Positions 8,234 to 17,221 are shown, counted from the stretch's first letter. The stretch is DNA of 64,000 nucleotides from Streptomyces typhae (GCF_009755605.1 NZ_WPNZ01000023.1:62001-126000), one strand, 5' to 3'. Numbers and translations are program-made. The notes: a model not told the origin generated them from the sequence alone.

Positions 8234-9711
8234 GAATCGTCGTCTGCGCCTCCTCGATCCCCCCGTCCCCCCGACGGCGGCGGCAGCACCTCGCACAGCG
8301 CCTCGACCGCCGCCGCGTACGCGTGTTCGGGCGGTGTCGCATACCCGACGACCAGCCCGTCCCGCTCCCCGGCCTGCGCGGCCGGGTGCCGGTAGTCGGA
8401 CAGGCCCTCCACGCCGACCCCCCGCCACGCGGCGGCCTTCACGGCGGACGCCTCTGTGCCGGGCGGCAGCCGCAGCACGGCGTGCAGCCCCGCGGCGATA
8501 CCGGTGACGGTGATGTGCGGCGCGCGCTCGGCGAGGGCGGCGACGAGATGGTCGCGGCGGCGCCGGTAGCGCTGGCGCATGCGGCGGACGTGCCGGTCGT
8601 AGTGGCCGGAGTCGATCAGGTCGGCGAGGGTGAGCTGGTCGGGGACGCTCGCCCAGGCCTCGCGCTCGCCCTTGGCGGCGACGGCTGCGTCGACCAGATG
8701 CTCCGGCAGGACCATCCAGCCGAGCCGCACGGCGGGTGACAGGCTCTTGCTGACCGAGCCGATGTAGACGACGCGTTCGGGGTCGAGGCCCTGGACCGCG
8801 CCGACGGGTTCCCGGTCGTAGCGGAACTCCCCGTCGTAGTCGTCCTCCAGGATCAGCCCGCCGCGGGTGCGGCCCCAGTCGACGGCGGCGCTGCGGCGCC
8901 CGGGGTGCAGCGGTCCGCCGGTAGGGAACTGGTGCGCGGGCGTCAGGAGCAGTGCCCGTACGGGTCCCGGCAGGTCCGCCAACTCCTCCACGCGGGCACC
9001 GTGTTCGTCGAGGGCCAGCGGCAGGGTCCGCACCTTCGCGGCGTCGAGCAGGGCGCGGTGGAAGCCGAGCCCGTACGCCTCCACGGCGACGGGCCCGCGC
9101 AGCACCCCGCCGCCCGCGCCGCCGCCGGGACCGCCGAACAGCAGCCGCAGCGCGTGCGCGAACCCGGAGCACACCACGATCCGCTCCGGGGTCGTGCGCA
9201 CCCCGCGCGCCCGCGCCAGATACGCGGCGAGCGCCCGGCGCAGCTCGAAGCGGCCCTGCGGATCGCCGGGCCCGAAGGCCTCGTTGGGCGCGGCGGTGAG
9301 GGCGCGGCGGGCGGCGGCGAGCCAGGCGGTGCGGGGGAAGGAGCCGGTGTCGGGCCGGCCCTGGACGAGGTCGTGGACGGGACGGGCGGCCGCGGCGGAG
9401 CGCTTGGGCACGCGCACGCCGGGCGGCGGGGCGGCCCGCTCGGCGACCCGGGTGCCGGAGCCCTGCCGGGCGGTCAGCCAGCCTTCGGCGACGAGTTCGG
9501 CGTAGGCGTCGGCGACGGTGTTGCGGGCGATGCCGAGGTCGGCGGCGAGGGAGCGGTACGGGGGGAGCCGGGTACCGGGGGCGAGCCTGCCGTCCTGGAC
9601 GGCCGCGCGCAGGGCACGGATGAGCGCGGCCCTGCGGCTGCCCCCGCCGGAGAGGTCCAGGTGCAGGTCACTGACGATGCGCTCCGCCGAATTGACCCAT
9701 GATTCCGCCAT
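8215..9711 (-). CDS. MocR/PdxR-type regulator (GntR HTH fused to aminotransferase fold)
   Basis: 498 residues. The N-terminal winged HTH (about 25-90, with PYRSLAADLGIARNTVADAY) is GntR type; the remainder is a fold-type-I aminotransferase domain with the PLP lysine in GSVSKSLSPA and the preceding LEDDYDGEFRYD. Family role: PLP- or metabolite-responsive transcriptional regulators, often of a divergent gene. It diverges from the AhpD-like gene with only 41-47 bp between starts, so that gene is the likely target. The last codons and the stop are supplied by a dispersed intergenic repeat, so the C-terminal tail is probably not conserved. Confidence 0.92.
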   Translation of the reverse strand: MAESWVNSAERIVSDLHLDLSGGGSRRAALIRALRAAVQDGRLAPGTRLPPYRSLAADLGIARNTVADAYAELVAEGWLTARQGSGTRVAERAAPPPGVRVPKRSAAAARPVHDLVQGRPDTGSFPRTAWLAAARRALTAAPNEAFGPGDPQGRFELRRALAAYLARARGVRTTPERIVVCSGFAHALRLLFGGPGGGAGGGVLRGPVAVEAYGLGFHRALLDAAKVRTLPLALDEHGARVEELADLPGPVRALLLTPAHQFPTGGPLHPGRRSAAVDWGRTRGGLILEDDYDGEFRYDREPVGAVQGLDPERVVYIGSVSKSLSPAVRLGWMVLPEHLVDAAVAAKGEREAWASVPDQLTLADLIDSGHYDRHVRRMRQRYRRRRDHLVAALAERAPHITVTGIAAGLHAVLRLPPGTEASAVKAAAWRGVGVEGLSDYRHPAAQAGERDGLVVGYATPPEHAYAAAVEALCEVLPPPSGGRGDRGGADDDSSPSGV

Positions 9712-9758
9712 GGGAATGCACCCTACGCGTGGTCTTTCCGCGCCGTAGATTCATGGTC

Positions 9759-10307
9759 ATGACGAACACCGAGCACACCACGAACACCACGAACAACATA
9801 AACACCACAAACACCACGAACACCACGAACACCATGGCGTCCACCCCCGGGACCGCCGCCCGCATCGACTTCGCCAGGACCGCCCCCAAGGTCTTCCGGG
9901 CCGTCATCGGTCTGGACGCCGCCGCCCGCGAGGGCCTCGACCCGGCCCTGGTCGAGCTGATCCAGATCCGTGCCTCGCACCTCAACGGCTGCGCGTACTG
10001 CCTGCACATGCACACCAACGATGCGCGCAAGGCGGGCGAGAGCGAGGACCGGCTGCACATGGTGGCCGTCTGGCGCGAGGCCCGGAACTTCTTCACCGCC
10101 AAGGAGCAGGCCGCCCTCGCCCTGACGGACGCGGTCACCCGTGTCGCCGACGCGGGCGTCCCGGACTCCGTGTACGCCGAGGCCGCGGTGCAGTTCGAGG
10201 GCGGGGAGCTGGCCCAGGTCATCGCCCTGATCCTCGCGATCAACACCTGGAACCGGATCGCGCTCGCCACCGCGAAGGTCGCGGGAACGGACGAGCGCCA
10301 CGGCTAG
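9759..10307 (+). CDS. Carboxymuconolactone decarboxylase/AhpD-family protein
   Basis: 182 residues from ATG 9759. The AhpD-like core carries the CxxC redox motif in NGCAYCLHMH and the downstream His. Family members are alkylhydroperoxidase-like or decarboxylases; substrate unknown. The first 25 residues are Asn/Thr repeats (NTT units, 9-bp AACACCACG DNA repeat), so a later start at ATG 9834 (MASTPGTAARID) would remove the repeat and give a normal-length family member. ATG 9753 is also possible. A TAGATT hexamer at 9746-9751 seven bases before 9759 would suit a leaderless transcript. Divergent from the MocR gene. Its TAG stop shares the tetranucleotide CTAG with the stop of the converging MFS gene. 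Confidence 0.85.
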   Translation: MTNTEHTTNTTNNINTTNTTNTTNTMASTPGTAARIDFARTAPKVFRAVIGLDAAAREGLDPALVELIQIRASHLNGCAYCLHMHTNDARKAGESEDRLHMVAVWREARNFFTAKEQAALALTDAVTRVADAGVPDSVYAEAAVQFEGGELAQVIALILAINTWNRIALATAKVAGTDERHG

Positions 10308-11530
10308 AGGGCTCGGTGGCCCACCGGGCGGGCCGACTGCCCCTGGGCCCATCGCACCGCAGGGCCCATCCCGTACGAAGCCGCGAGGACGAGGCCGCCG
10401 AGGAGCAGCCAGCCGGGCGTGCCCCACTCCACCAGGAGCGCGGTGAGGACAAGGGGCCCGAGGGTGCGGGCCACGGTGACGCCGGTGCCGAAGAGGCCCT
10501 GGTACTCGCCGATCCGGTGGGCGGGCGCCAGGTCGAAGCCGAGCTGCCAGGAACCGGCGGACTGGAGCATCTCGGAGACGAGGAGCACCAGGGACGCCGC
10601 GACCAGGACCGCGCCCGCCGCCCAGGCGCCGTCCACCGCGCCCGACAGCGCGAACATCACGCACGCGGCGGGCATCAGCGCACCGGACCTGCGCAGGGCC
10701 CGCACCGCCGTCGGTATGCCGGACACCGACCTCGCCGTACGCACCTGGAAGGCCATCACCCCGAGGGTGTTGAGGACGAACAGCGCCGAGACGAGCCAGG
10801 CGGGCGCGGTCGTGCGCTCGGTCAGCCACAGCGGAACGCCGAGGCTGAGCAGCGGCATCCGTAGCAGCAGAACGGTGTTGAGGAACGTGACGAGCGCGTA
10901 CGGCCGGTCCCTGAGCACCGCCAGCCGTTCACCCGGCACCGCCGCGACCGGTGCGACGGCGGGCAGCCGCCGCAGTACCGCCGCGCACACCAGGAAGCTG
11001 ACGGCGTCCATGGCGAACACCGCGAGGTAGGCGCCCCGGCTGCCCTGGTGCAGGGCGACACCGCCGAGCCCGGCGCCCACGGCGAGCCCCGCGTTCAGGG
11101 TCGACTGCAGATGGGCGAGCAGCCCGGTCCGCTCCTCCTCGGCGACGAGCCCGGCGAGCAGGGCCTGGCGTGCGGCGGACAGGCCGGACTGCGCGGTCGC
11201 GTACACGAGCGCGGCGGCCACGAACGGTACGAAGCCGCGTACGAGGAGGAAGGAGGCGACGGCCGCGCCGGTCGCGAGGGACAGGAGCACCGCGGTGCCG
11301 CGCGGCCCGCGCCTGTCGGCGAGCCGCCCGAGCGGCACCCCGAGCACCGCCCCGACGCCCCAGGCCAGCGTGAGCCCGAGCCCGATCCTGGTCGGGGCGA
11401 GCCCGACGACCTGCGAGAAGTAGAGAGCGGACGTGACGTAGAACGCGCCGTCACCCACGGAGTTGCTCAACTGGGCGAGCGCGAGGAGCCGCGCGGGCCC
11501 CCGTGGCGGCAGCAGCCGGATCGAGGTCAT
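10304..11530 (-). CDS. MFS transporter, 12-TM efflux-like
   Basis: 408 residues from ATG 11530. About twelve hydrophobic segments, with the MFS motif-A-like loop GRLADRRGPRG between TM2 and TM3. Looks like a drug/metabolite exporter of the major facilitator superfamily; the substrate cannot be deduced. The frame stays open upstream of the chosen ATG, but that part lacks membrane character. The gene overlaps the AhpD-like gene tail to tail by 4 bp. The 251-bp gap before the aminopeptidase gene holds a dispersed repeat. Confidence 0.87.
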   Translation of the reverse strand: MTSIRLLPPRGPARLLALAQLSNSVGDGAFYVTSALYFSQVVGLAPTRIGLGLTLAWGVGAVLGVPLGRLADRRGPRGTAVLLSLATGAAVASFLLVRGFVPFVAAALVYATAQSGLSAARQALLAGLVAEEERTGLLAHLQSTLNAGLAVGAGLGGVALHQGSRGAYLAVFAMDAVSFLVCAAVLRRLPAVAPVAAVPGERLAVLRDRPYALVTFLNTVLLLRMPLLSLGVPLWLTERTTAPAWLVSALFVLNTLGVMAFQVRTARSVSGIPTAVRALRRSGALMPAACVMFALSGAVDGAWAAGAVLVAASLVLLVSEMLQSAGSWQLGFDLAPAHRIGEYQGLFGTGVTVARTLGPLVLTALLVEWGTPGWLLLGGLVLAASYGMGPAVRWAQGQSARPVGHRAL

Positions 11531-11645
11531 GCCGGAGACGTTAGGAAGGGAGTGGCACCTGTAACTGGTCCATTCCCGCACTGTGTTCCTGGGCCAGTTG
11601 GTGGGTCCCGGCCTGACCGGATTCCTGAGCCGACTGGCGGGTCTC

Positions 11646-11681
11646 AGCCCGTCCGGCGTTTGAGGACGAGGCCGAAGGCCG
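11646..11681 (-). repeat. Dispersed Streptomyces intergenic repeat, copy 2 (inverted relative to copy 1)
   Basis: AGCCCGTCCGGCGTTTGAGG continuing ACGAG, then GGCCGAAGGCC hairpin. It is the reverse complement of the element at 8192-8233, with at least 25 matching bases. It sits between the MFS promoter region and the 3' end of pepP. Nothing else in 11531-11781 looks coding. Confidence 0.7.
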
Positions 11682-11781
11682 ATCAACGGCGAGCCCGGCC
11701 CCGGGCAAGCAGCGGGCCGGGCAAGCAGCGGGCCGGGGCCCCGCAGTCGCGGTGCCCCGGCCCTCACCTGCTCCCGGGCGG

Positions 11782-13251
11782 CTAGCCCTTGAGCTTGGCC
11801 ATCCACAGCTCGACCTCGTCGGACCGACGAGGCAACGCGGCCGACAGGTTCCGGTTGCCGTCCTCGGTGACGAGGATGTCGTCCTCGATGCGCACCCCGA
11901 TCCCGCGGTACTCCTCCGGCACGGTCAGGTCGTCCGCCTGGAAGTACAGACCCGGCTCCACGGTCAGGCACATGCCCGGCTCCAGGGTGCCGTCGGCGTA
12001 CGACTCGCGGCGCGCGGCGGCGCAGTCGTGCACGTCCATGCCGAGCATGTGACCGGTGCCGTGCAGCGTCCAGCGGCGCTGGAGCCCCAGCTCGACGACC
12101 CGCTCGACGGGGCCCTCGACCAGGCCCCACTCGACGAGCTTCTCGGCCAGCACGCGCTGCGAGGCGTCGTGGAAGTCACGGAACTTGCCGCCCGGCTTGA
12201 CGGCCGCGATACCGGCCTCCTGGGCCTCGTACACGGCGTCGTAGATCTTCTTCTGAAGCTCGCTGAAGCGGCCGTTGATCGGCAGGGTGCGGGTGACGTC
12301 CGCCGTGTAGTAAGTGTGCGTCTCGACGCCCGCGTCGAGCAGGAGCAGGTCGCCGGAGCGCACGTCGCCGTCGTTGCGGACCCAGTGCAGGGTGGTGGCG
12401 TGCGGGCCCGCGGCGCAGATCGAGCCGTAGCCGATGTCGTTGCCCTCGACGCGGGCGCGCAGGAAGAACGTGCCTTCGATGTAGCGCTCGCTGGTGGCCT
12501 CGGCCTTGTCGAGGACCTTCACGACGTCCTCGAAGCCGCGCACCGTGGAGTCCACGGCCTTCTGCAGCTCGCCGATCTCGAACGCGTCCTTGACCAGACG
12601 GGCCTCGGAGAGGAAGACGCGCAGCTCCTCGTCGCGCTCGGCGGTCACCTTGTCGGCGAGGGCGGCCTCGATCCCGGCGTCGTACCCGCGCACGACCCGG
12701 ACCGGGCCCGCGGCCTCGCGCAGCGCGTCCGCGAGCTCGCGGACGTCGGAGGCGGGGATGCCGTACAGCTTCTCGGCCTCGGTGAGGGAGTGGCGGCGGC
12801 CGACCCACAGCTCGCCCTGGCCGTCGAGCCAGAACTCGCCGTTCTCGCGGTTGGAGCGCGGCAGCAGGTAGACGGTCGCCTTGTGGCCGCCGGTGGTGGG
12901 CTCCAGGACGAGGACGCCGTCCTCGGTCTGGTTGCCGGTGAGATAGGCGTACTCGACGGAGGCGCGGAAGGCGTACTCCGTGTCGTTGGAGCGGGTCTTC
13001 AGGTTGCCCGCGGGCACGACCAGGCGCTCGCCGGGGAAGCGCGCGGACAGCGCGGCGCGCCGGGCGGCGGTCTCGGCGGCCTGCGCGACGGGCTGAAGGT
13101 CGTACAGCTCGGTGTCGGCCCACCCGGACTTCATGTTCTCGGCGAGCTCGTCGGAGACACCGGGGTAGAGGCCGTTCTTGCGCTGCTTGATCGGCTCTTC
13201 TTCGGTCTCCACCAGCTCTTCCGGGGTCTCCGGGTTGAGGGCGTCCGACAC
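11782..13251 (-). CDS. pepP: Xaa-Pro aminopeptidase (aminopeptidase P, M24B)
   Basis: 489 residues from GTG 13251, which follows AGGAGG by 7 nt. N-terminal creatinase-like domain (about 60-200) and a C-terminal pita-bread M24 domain with the dinuclear metal ligands: Asp residues in LLDAGVETHTYYTADVTRT, His in HGTGHMLGMDVHD, Glu in LTVEPGLYF and Glu in GVRIEDDILVT. The enzyme removes N-terminal residues preceding proline; cytoplasmic. A basic/acidic N-terminal extension (PEELVETEEEPIKQRK) is normal for actinobacterial members. Confidence 0.95.
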   Translation of the reverse strand: MSDALNPETPEELVETEEEPIKQRKNGLYPGVSDELAENMKSGWADTELYDLQPVAQAAETAARRAALSARFPGERLVVPAGNLKTRSNDTEYAFRASVEYAYLTGNQTEDGVLVLEPTTGGHKATVYLLPRSNRENGEFWLDGQGELWVGRRHSLTEAEKLYGIPASDVRELADALREAAGPVRVVRGYDAGIEAALADKVTAERDEELRVFLSEARLVKDAFEIGELQKAVDSTVRGFEDVVKVLDKAEATSERYIEGTFFLRARVEGNDIGYGSICAAGPHATTLHWVRNDGDVRSGDLLLLDAGVETHTYYTADVTRTLPINGRFSELQKKIYDAVYEAQEAGIAAVKPGGKFRDFHDASQRVLAEKLVEWGLVEGPVERVVELGLQRRWTLHGTGHMLGMDVHDCAAARRESYADGTLEPGMCLTVEPGLYFQADDLTVPEEYRGIGVRIEDDILVTEDGNRNLSAALPRRSDEVELWMAKLKG

Positions 13252-13397
13252 GGTCTGCCTCCTGTTTTCGCGGCTGTGTACGACACTGGGATCTCTCCAT
13301 CGTACGGTCGTACGGAAGGGCTCCCAGGGCCGGAAGACCCGTTGCGGCAGGCTCACGCGGAGTGCCCGGTTCCTTACGCGCGCCGTGCAGAGGAGGG

Positions 13398-13505
13398 GTC
13401 TCGTACGTACCGCGCCGCGAGGGGGTCTCGTACGTACCGCGCCACGAAGGAGTCTCGTACGCACCGCGCCACGAAGGGTCTCCTGCGCACCGCGCCGCGC
13501 GGGCC
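13398..13505. repeat. 27-bp tandem repeat array directly behind the phosphatase gene
   Basis: Four clear units begin GTCTCGTACGTACCGCGCCG at 13398, 13425, 13452 and 13478 (last one shortened). The array runs up to the stop codon at 13506, and the last codons of the phosphatase gene plus its TAG (minus strand) match part of a unit, as if the 3' end had been amplified. The 13252-13397 remainder of the gap holds the pepP 5' region. Confidence 0.85.
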
Positions 13506-15023
13506 CTACGCGAACCGCGCAGCGAGGAGCACGACGTCCTCCTCGCTGTCCTCGCTGTCCGCGCCGTGCGCGCCGTGCGCGCCGTCCTGTGCGTCGGGGC
13601 CCTCGGGCAGCATCGTGCGCAGGACGTGGTCGGCGATCGCGCCGGGGTCGTCGCGGGCGGCCTTCGGCACGCTCACCGCGGCCGCGTGCAGCCGGGCGAA
13701 GGCGCGGTCCATCGCGTCGCCGGTGCGGTGAAGCAGCCCGTCCGTATAGAGCAGCACCGTTTCTCCGGGCTCCGGGTGCAGCTCCACGCTGGGCGCCTCC
13801 CAGCAGGCGAGCATGCCGAGGGGCGCCGAGAGGGACGTCTCCACGAACTCCGTGCGCCGCTCGCCGACGAGCAGCGGCGGGCTGTGCCCGGCCCCGGCGA
13901 GCACGATCTTGCGCAGCGCGGGCTCGCAGTAGGCGAAGAGCGCCGTCGCCGCGCGCGCGGGCTCGGTCAGGCGGAGCAGCAGCTCCAGGTCGGACAGGAC
14001 GGCGACCGGATCCTCGCCCTCCATCACCGCGTACGCCCGCAGGGACGCCCGCAGCCTGCCCATCGCGGCGACCGCGCTCGGCCCGGCCCCGGTGACGGAG
14101 CCGACCGAGAGGCCGAGCGCCGCCTCGGGCAGGGGCAGCGCGTCGAACCAGTCGCCGCCGCCGCGCGGTCCCGCGTGGTGCCGGACGGCGAGCTGCACCC
14201 CGGCGACGCGCGGGAGCCGGGAGGGCAGCAGTTCCTCGCGCAGGGTCGCGGTGGTCGAGCGGGCGCGGTCGAGCTCCACCAGGCGTGCCAGGTGCTCGGT
14301 CGCGTACTGGACGTAGCGGCCGACGACATGCCGTCGGCGCGCGGTCGGCTCGGCGGGCTCGTCGTACAGCCAGGCCACCGCGCCGACCCGCCCCGCCGCG
14401 TCCGTGACCAGCGGCAGCGCATAGCTGGCCGCATAGCCGAGGCGGACGGCGACCTCGCGGTGGCGGGGGTCGAGGGCGTCGTCGGCGAAGAGGTCGGGCT
14501 GCACGATCTCGGTGACGGGCGGCCGGGGTCCGCAGGCGTCGGTCGCGGTGGGGGCGCCCACTGCGTCCCCGGAGTCGCCCGCGGCCACCGCGTCTAGGGC
14601 GCTCGCGGAGCCGGCCGCGCCGGGGGCGTACGCGGCGGTGGCGTCGAGCAGCCTGCCGAACGACGTGGCGCCGCGCGGCACCGTCTCCAGATGGCCGAGG
14701 TCGGCGCGGGTCAGGCCGAGGCCGACCGTCGTGTCGGGACCGCGGCCGTCGGCGGGTTCCAGGACGACGAGACCGCGGCGGGCGCCGACCAGTGCGGCTC
14801 CCGCGCGCAGCAGTTCCTTGAGGGCCTCGTCAAGGGTGGCGGTGCGGGACAGGCGTTCGGCGAGTTCGTGCAGCGTGGTGAGGTCCGAGACCCAGCCGGC
14901 CAGGCGATCCTGGATCAGCGCTCCCGGCGCGCCCCGGGTGGATGAGGCGGGCGTGGCAGTGTGGGCGGGAGAGGGAACAGTGGAATCGATTCCGGCCACT
15001 TTCGGAGGATGCGGGGCGTTCAT
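13506..15023 (-). CDS. GAF-domain SpoIIE/PP2C-type phosphatase, one metal-site Asp replaced
   Basis: 505 residues. A GAF domain spans about 40-235, followed by a SpoIIE-type PPM phosphatase domain (about 250-500). Conserved elements: GGGDWFDALPL, AGHSPPLL, LLYTDGL and a C-terminal EEDVVLLAAR. The usual GDVxGxG motif reads VGSVTGAG, so the metal-coordinating Asp is Ser. Family role: dephosphorylates anti-sigma-factor antagonists in partner-switching pathways. The altered motif suggests weak or altered activity (inference). The stop codon marks the start of a 27-bp tandem array. The upstream 614 bp contains two TTGC...GCAA palindromes. Confidence 0.85.
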   Translation of the reverse strand: MNAPHPPKVAGIDSTVPSPAHTATPASSTRGAPGALIQDRLAGWVSDLTTLHELAERLSRTATLDEALKELLRAGAALVGARRGLVVLEPADGRGPDTTVGLGLTRADLGHLETVPRGATSFGRLLDATAAYAPGAAGSASALDAVAAGDSGDAVGAPTATDACGPRPPVTEIVQPDLFADDALDPRHREVAVRLGYAASYALPLVTDAAGRVGAVAWLYDEPAEPTARRRHVVGRYVQYATEHLARLVELDRARSTTATLREELLPSRLPRVAGVQLAVRHHAGPRGGGDWFDALPLPEAALGLSVGSVTGAGPSAVAAMGRLRASLRAYAVMEGEDPVAVLSDLELLLRLTEPARAATALFAYCEPALRKIVLAGAGHSPPLLVGERRTEFVETSLSAPLGMLACWEAPSVELHPEPGETVLLYTDGLLHRTGDAMDRAFARLHAAAVSVPKAARDDPGAIADHVLRTMLPEGPDAQDGAHGAHGADSEDSEEDVVLLAARFA

Positions 15024-15637
15024 GGCTGACGGCTTTCCGACCAGCGCGTATTGCTCGATAGCATCGCAAACCCCCTGTCATCTTGCGTCGCTAGCAATGT
15101 CTCCACATCTACACGCAGTGGAGAGGGGATGTCCAGCATTGTCCTGCTGGGATTCGTGGTGTCCAAGAAGATGCGTGTGAATTCCGTGCAGCGGAAGAGA
15201 TCTTGAGAACTTGTCTGAAAACTGTTGCAGCGAACGGCATATTGCGGTCGACTGACATTGTTCGAAGGAGCGTCACAGCGGTCGTGATGGGTACGTACTC
15301 GGTGATGGCCAGGGGCAGTTGCACGATGCCCGGAACCTGGTGGCCGAGTCGGGCGTCTAAACCCACGGCGACCGTGCCCCATCCTCCCGTGGCACGGGCG
15401 GCACGAAATGCGCGGGACGGCAAACGCCAGGCGCCGCCACCCCCCGCCACGTCAACGCTCGGCCCATAGGGGAGCCCCATGCCGCAGGCTGGGGAGTGAT
15501 GCGCCAGCTTGTACGCACCTGTACGCACTTGCATGCACCTAGTACGCGCACCTCGTACGCACGGCGATAGAGATCCACTCATGGTGTGATGTGGCCCGAA
15601 GTGTCCCTCTGCGTGTAACGGAAAGGAACGAGCGCTC
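15024..15637. other. Long divergent intergenic region with palindromes and a possible ORF remnant
   Basis: 614 bp, clearly less GC-rich than its surroundings near 15040-15300. Two inverted repeats lie close to the phosphatase start: TTGC(N11)GCAA at 15051-15069 and TTGC(N7)GCAA at 15083-15097. On the minus strand about 15240-15370 a frame reading LGHQVPGIVQLPLAITEYVP has strong G/C third positions but no sensible start or end, possibly a gene remnant. At 15507-15560 there are about five imperfect units of GTACGCACCT. A good RBS (GGAAAGGA) precedes the next gene. Confidence 0.5.
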
Positions 15638-16441
15638 ATGCGCGAGATCCTCGGAAGGCGACGCAGGCTCCTGTCCTGGCGAGTCGGTAGGAAGCCTGAC
15701 CAGAGTCCCGCTCTGCTCGCGGCCCTGACCTTCGCGACAGCATGGCGCTGGCCCGTGCTGCCAGGCGTCGGTACGGACGACCAGGTCAGGCGGGGCCTCG
15801 GCGCCCTCGACACCCTCGGCACGCGCACGGACCGGCAGAGCGACACACGCAAGAGGAGCGGCAGGGGCGCCAGAAAGGCGGCCAGGGGCACCGGAGCGGC
15901 GGAGCTGCGCGGGGCGCCCGTTCGCTGTGCCTGCCCCGACCCCGACTGCGCCTTCCCCGGCGCCCACCCGCTCGACCCCGGACTGCTCGCCGCGACCACC
16001 GACGAGCGCATGGTGCGCTGGTGGTGGACCAATCGGCCCGGCGCACCGGTGCTCCTTGCCACCGGCGGACGCGCCCCCTGCGCCGTGAGCCTGCCCGCGG
16101 TGGCCGGCGCGCGCGCCCTGGCCGCACTCGACAAGGCCGGGGTCCGGCTCGGACCCGTCGTCGCCACCCAGGCCCGCGTCTTCATCCTCGTCGCGCCGTA
16201 CTCGATGGAGCAGTTGGGCGCACTCCTGTATGCCAAGGACCGGGTCCCGGGCTCGCTGCGCTTTCACGGCGACGGTGGGTACGTCGCCCTGCCGCCGTCG
16301 GAGACCGGCCAGGGACAGGTGCGCTGGGAGCGTGCCCCGGCACCGGGCTCCGCGACCCCTTGGGTGCCCGACGTGCAGGCCGTCGTGGACGCGGTGGTCG
16401 ACGCGCTCACTCGTACGGGTGTGAGCGCACCCGAGTTGTAG
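15638..16441 (+). CDS. Prim-Pol-like protein without the catalytic acidic motif
   Basis: 267 residues from ATG 15638, with GGAAAGGA upstream. It resembles the N-terminal domain of the bifunctional DNA primase/polymerase family: RWPVLPG near residue 33, a CACPDPDCAFPGAHP Cys-rich segment and the WWWTNRPGAPVLLATGG block. In active archaeo-eukaryotic primases the next segments hold DxD and SxH; here they read CAVSLPAVAG and ARVFILVAP, so the acidic and His residues are missing. Such proteins recur in Streptomyces chromosomes; the role is unknown. A paralogue with the motifs intact lies at 23614-24675. Confidence 0.8.
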   Translation: MREILGRRRRLLSWRVGRKPDQSPALLAALTFATAWRWPVLPGVGTDDQVRRGLGALDTLGTRTDRQSDTRKRSGRGARKAARGTGAAELRGAPVRCACPDPDCAFPGAHPLDPGLLAATTDERMVRWWWTNRPGAPVLLATGGRAPCAVSLPAVAGARALAALDKAGVRLGPVVATQARVFILVAPYSMEQLGALLYAKDRVPGSLRFHGDGGYVALPPSETGQGQVRWERAPAPGSATPWVPDVQAVVDAVVDALTRTGVSAPEL

Positions 16442-16496
16442 GGGTATTGGGCGCGGGACGAACAGGCCGGGTCTCCCCGGTCGTTATCTTCGGCCC

Positions 16497-17192
16497 ATGC
16501 ACCCGCGCCCGGCCGTGAACCCCCGCCTGCTCGCGCTCCTGGGCGTCGTGGCCGTCGCAGCGCTGCTGCCGCTCGCCGGCGCGTCCGCGGGCCCCGCACT
16601 CCGGGAGGACGCCGAAGCTCCCGGGCGGTCCGCGCCGGACGGGGACGCCAAGGCCTCCGGGCAGTCCGTGCCCGACGGGGACGCCAAGGCCTCCGGGCAG
16701 TCCGTGCCCGACGAGGACGCCAAGGCCTCCGGCCAGTCCGCGCCGGGCGAGGACGACCGCGCCCCTGACCGGCCCGCGCCCGCCGATGCCCCGCCCGCCG
16801 ATGTCCCGTCTGTCGCGGCCCCGTCTGCCGACGCCCAGCCCCCGGCCGAGACCACCGCGCGCTGCGGCCCCGAGGTCTCCTCGCCGAAGGGCGTCGACGC
16901 CCAGACCTGTGTCCTGACCCAGGCCGGTGAGACCTGGGCACGCACGTACTACCGCAACGCCACCGGCGAGCCGATGAAGGCCGTGCTCAGCCTCATGAGC
17001 CCCACGGGACGCACCGTGCAGATGCACTGCCCGGTGGGCGCGGAGGACGAGCCGACGGCCTGCGACACACCCAGGGAACGCACGGCGGGCCCAGCGGCGC
17101 GGTACTCGGCGGTGGCGGAGTTCGCGGCGGAGCGCGGCGACGCCCTGCTGCTCAGGTCGGGCAGCAACTCCACCGCCGCCCCGGGCAGTTGA
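16497..17192 (+). CDS. Secreted low-complexity protein, function unknown
   Basis: 231 residues. N-terminal signal sequence (NPRLLALLGVVAVAALLPLAGASA). Residues about 40-90 are 11-residue repeats of the type DGDAKASGQSVP (33-bp DNA unit), followed by a Pro/Ala stretch. The C-terminal half (about 120-225) has two Cys pairs (ARCGP, QTCVL, MHCPV, TACDT) and looks folded. I do not recognise the domain. A TATCTT hexamer at 16485-16490, six bases before the ATG, and no Shine-Dalgarno sequence suggest a leaderless transcript. A perfect 13-bp inverted repeat follows the gene. Confidence 0.8.
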   Translation: MHPRPAVNPRLLALLGVVAVAALLPLAGASAGPALREDAEAPGRSAPDGDAKASGQSVPDGDAKASGQSVPDEDAKASGQSAPGEDDRAPDRPAPADAPPADVPSVAAPSADAQPPAETTARCGPEVSSPKGVDAQTCVLTQAGETWARTYYRNATGEPMKAVLSLMSPTGRTVQMHCPVGAEDEPTACDTPRERTAGPAARYSAVAEFAAERGDALLLRSGSNSTAAPGS

Positions 17193-17221
17193 GCATGCGA
17201 CCGTTCGCAGGGCACAGAAGC

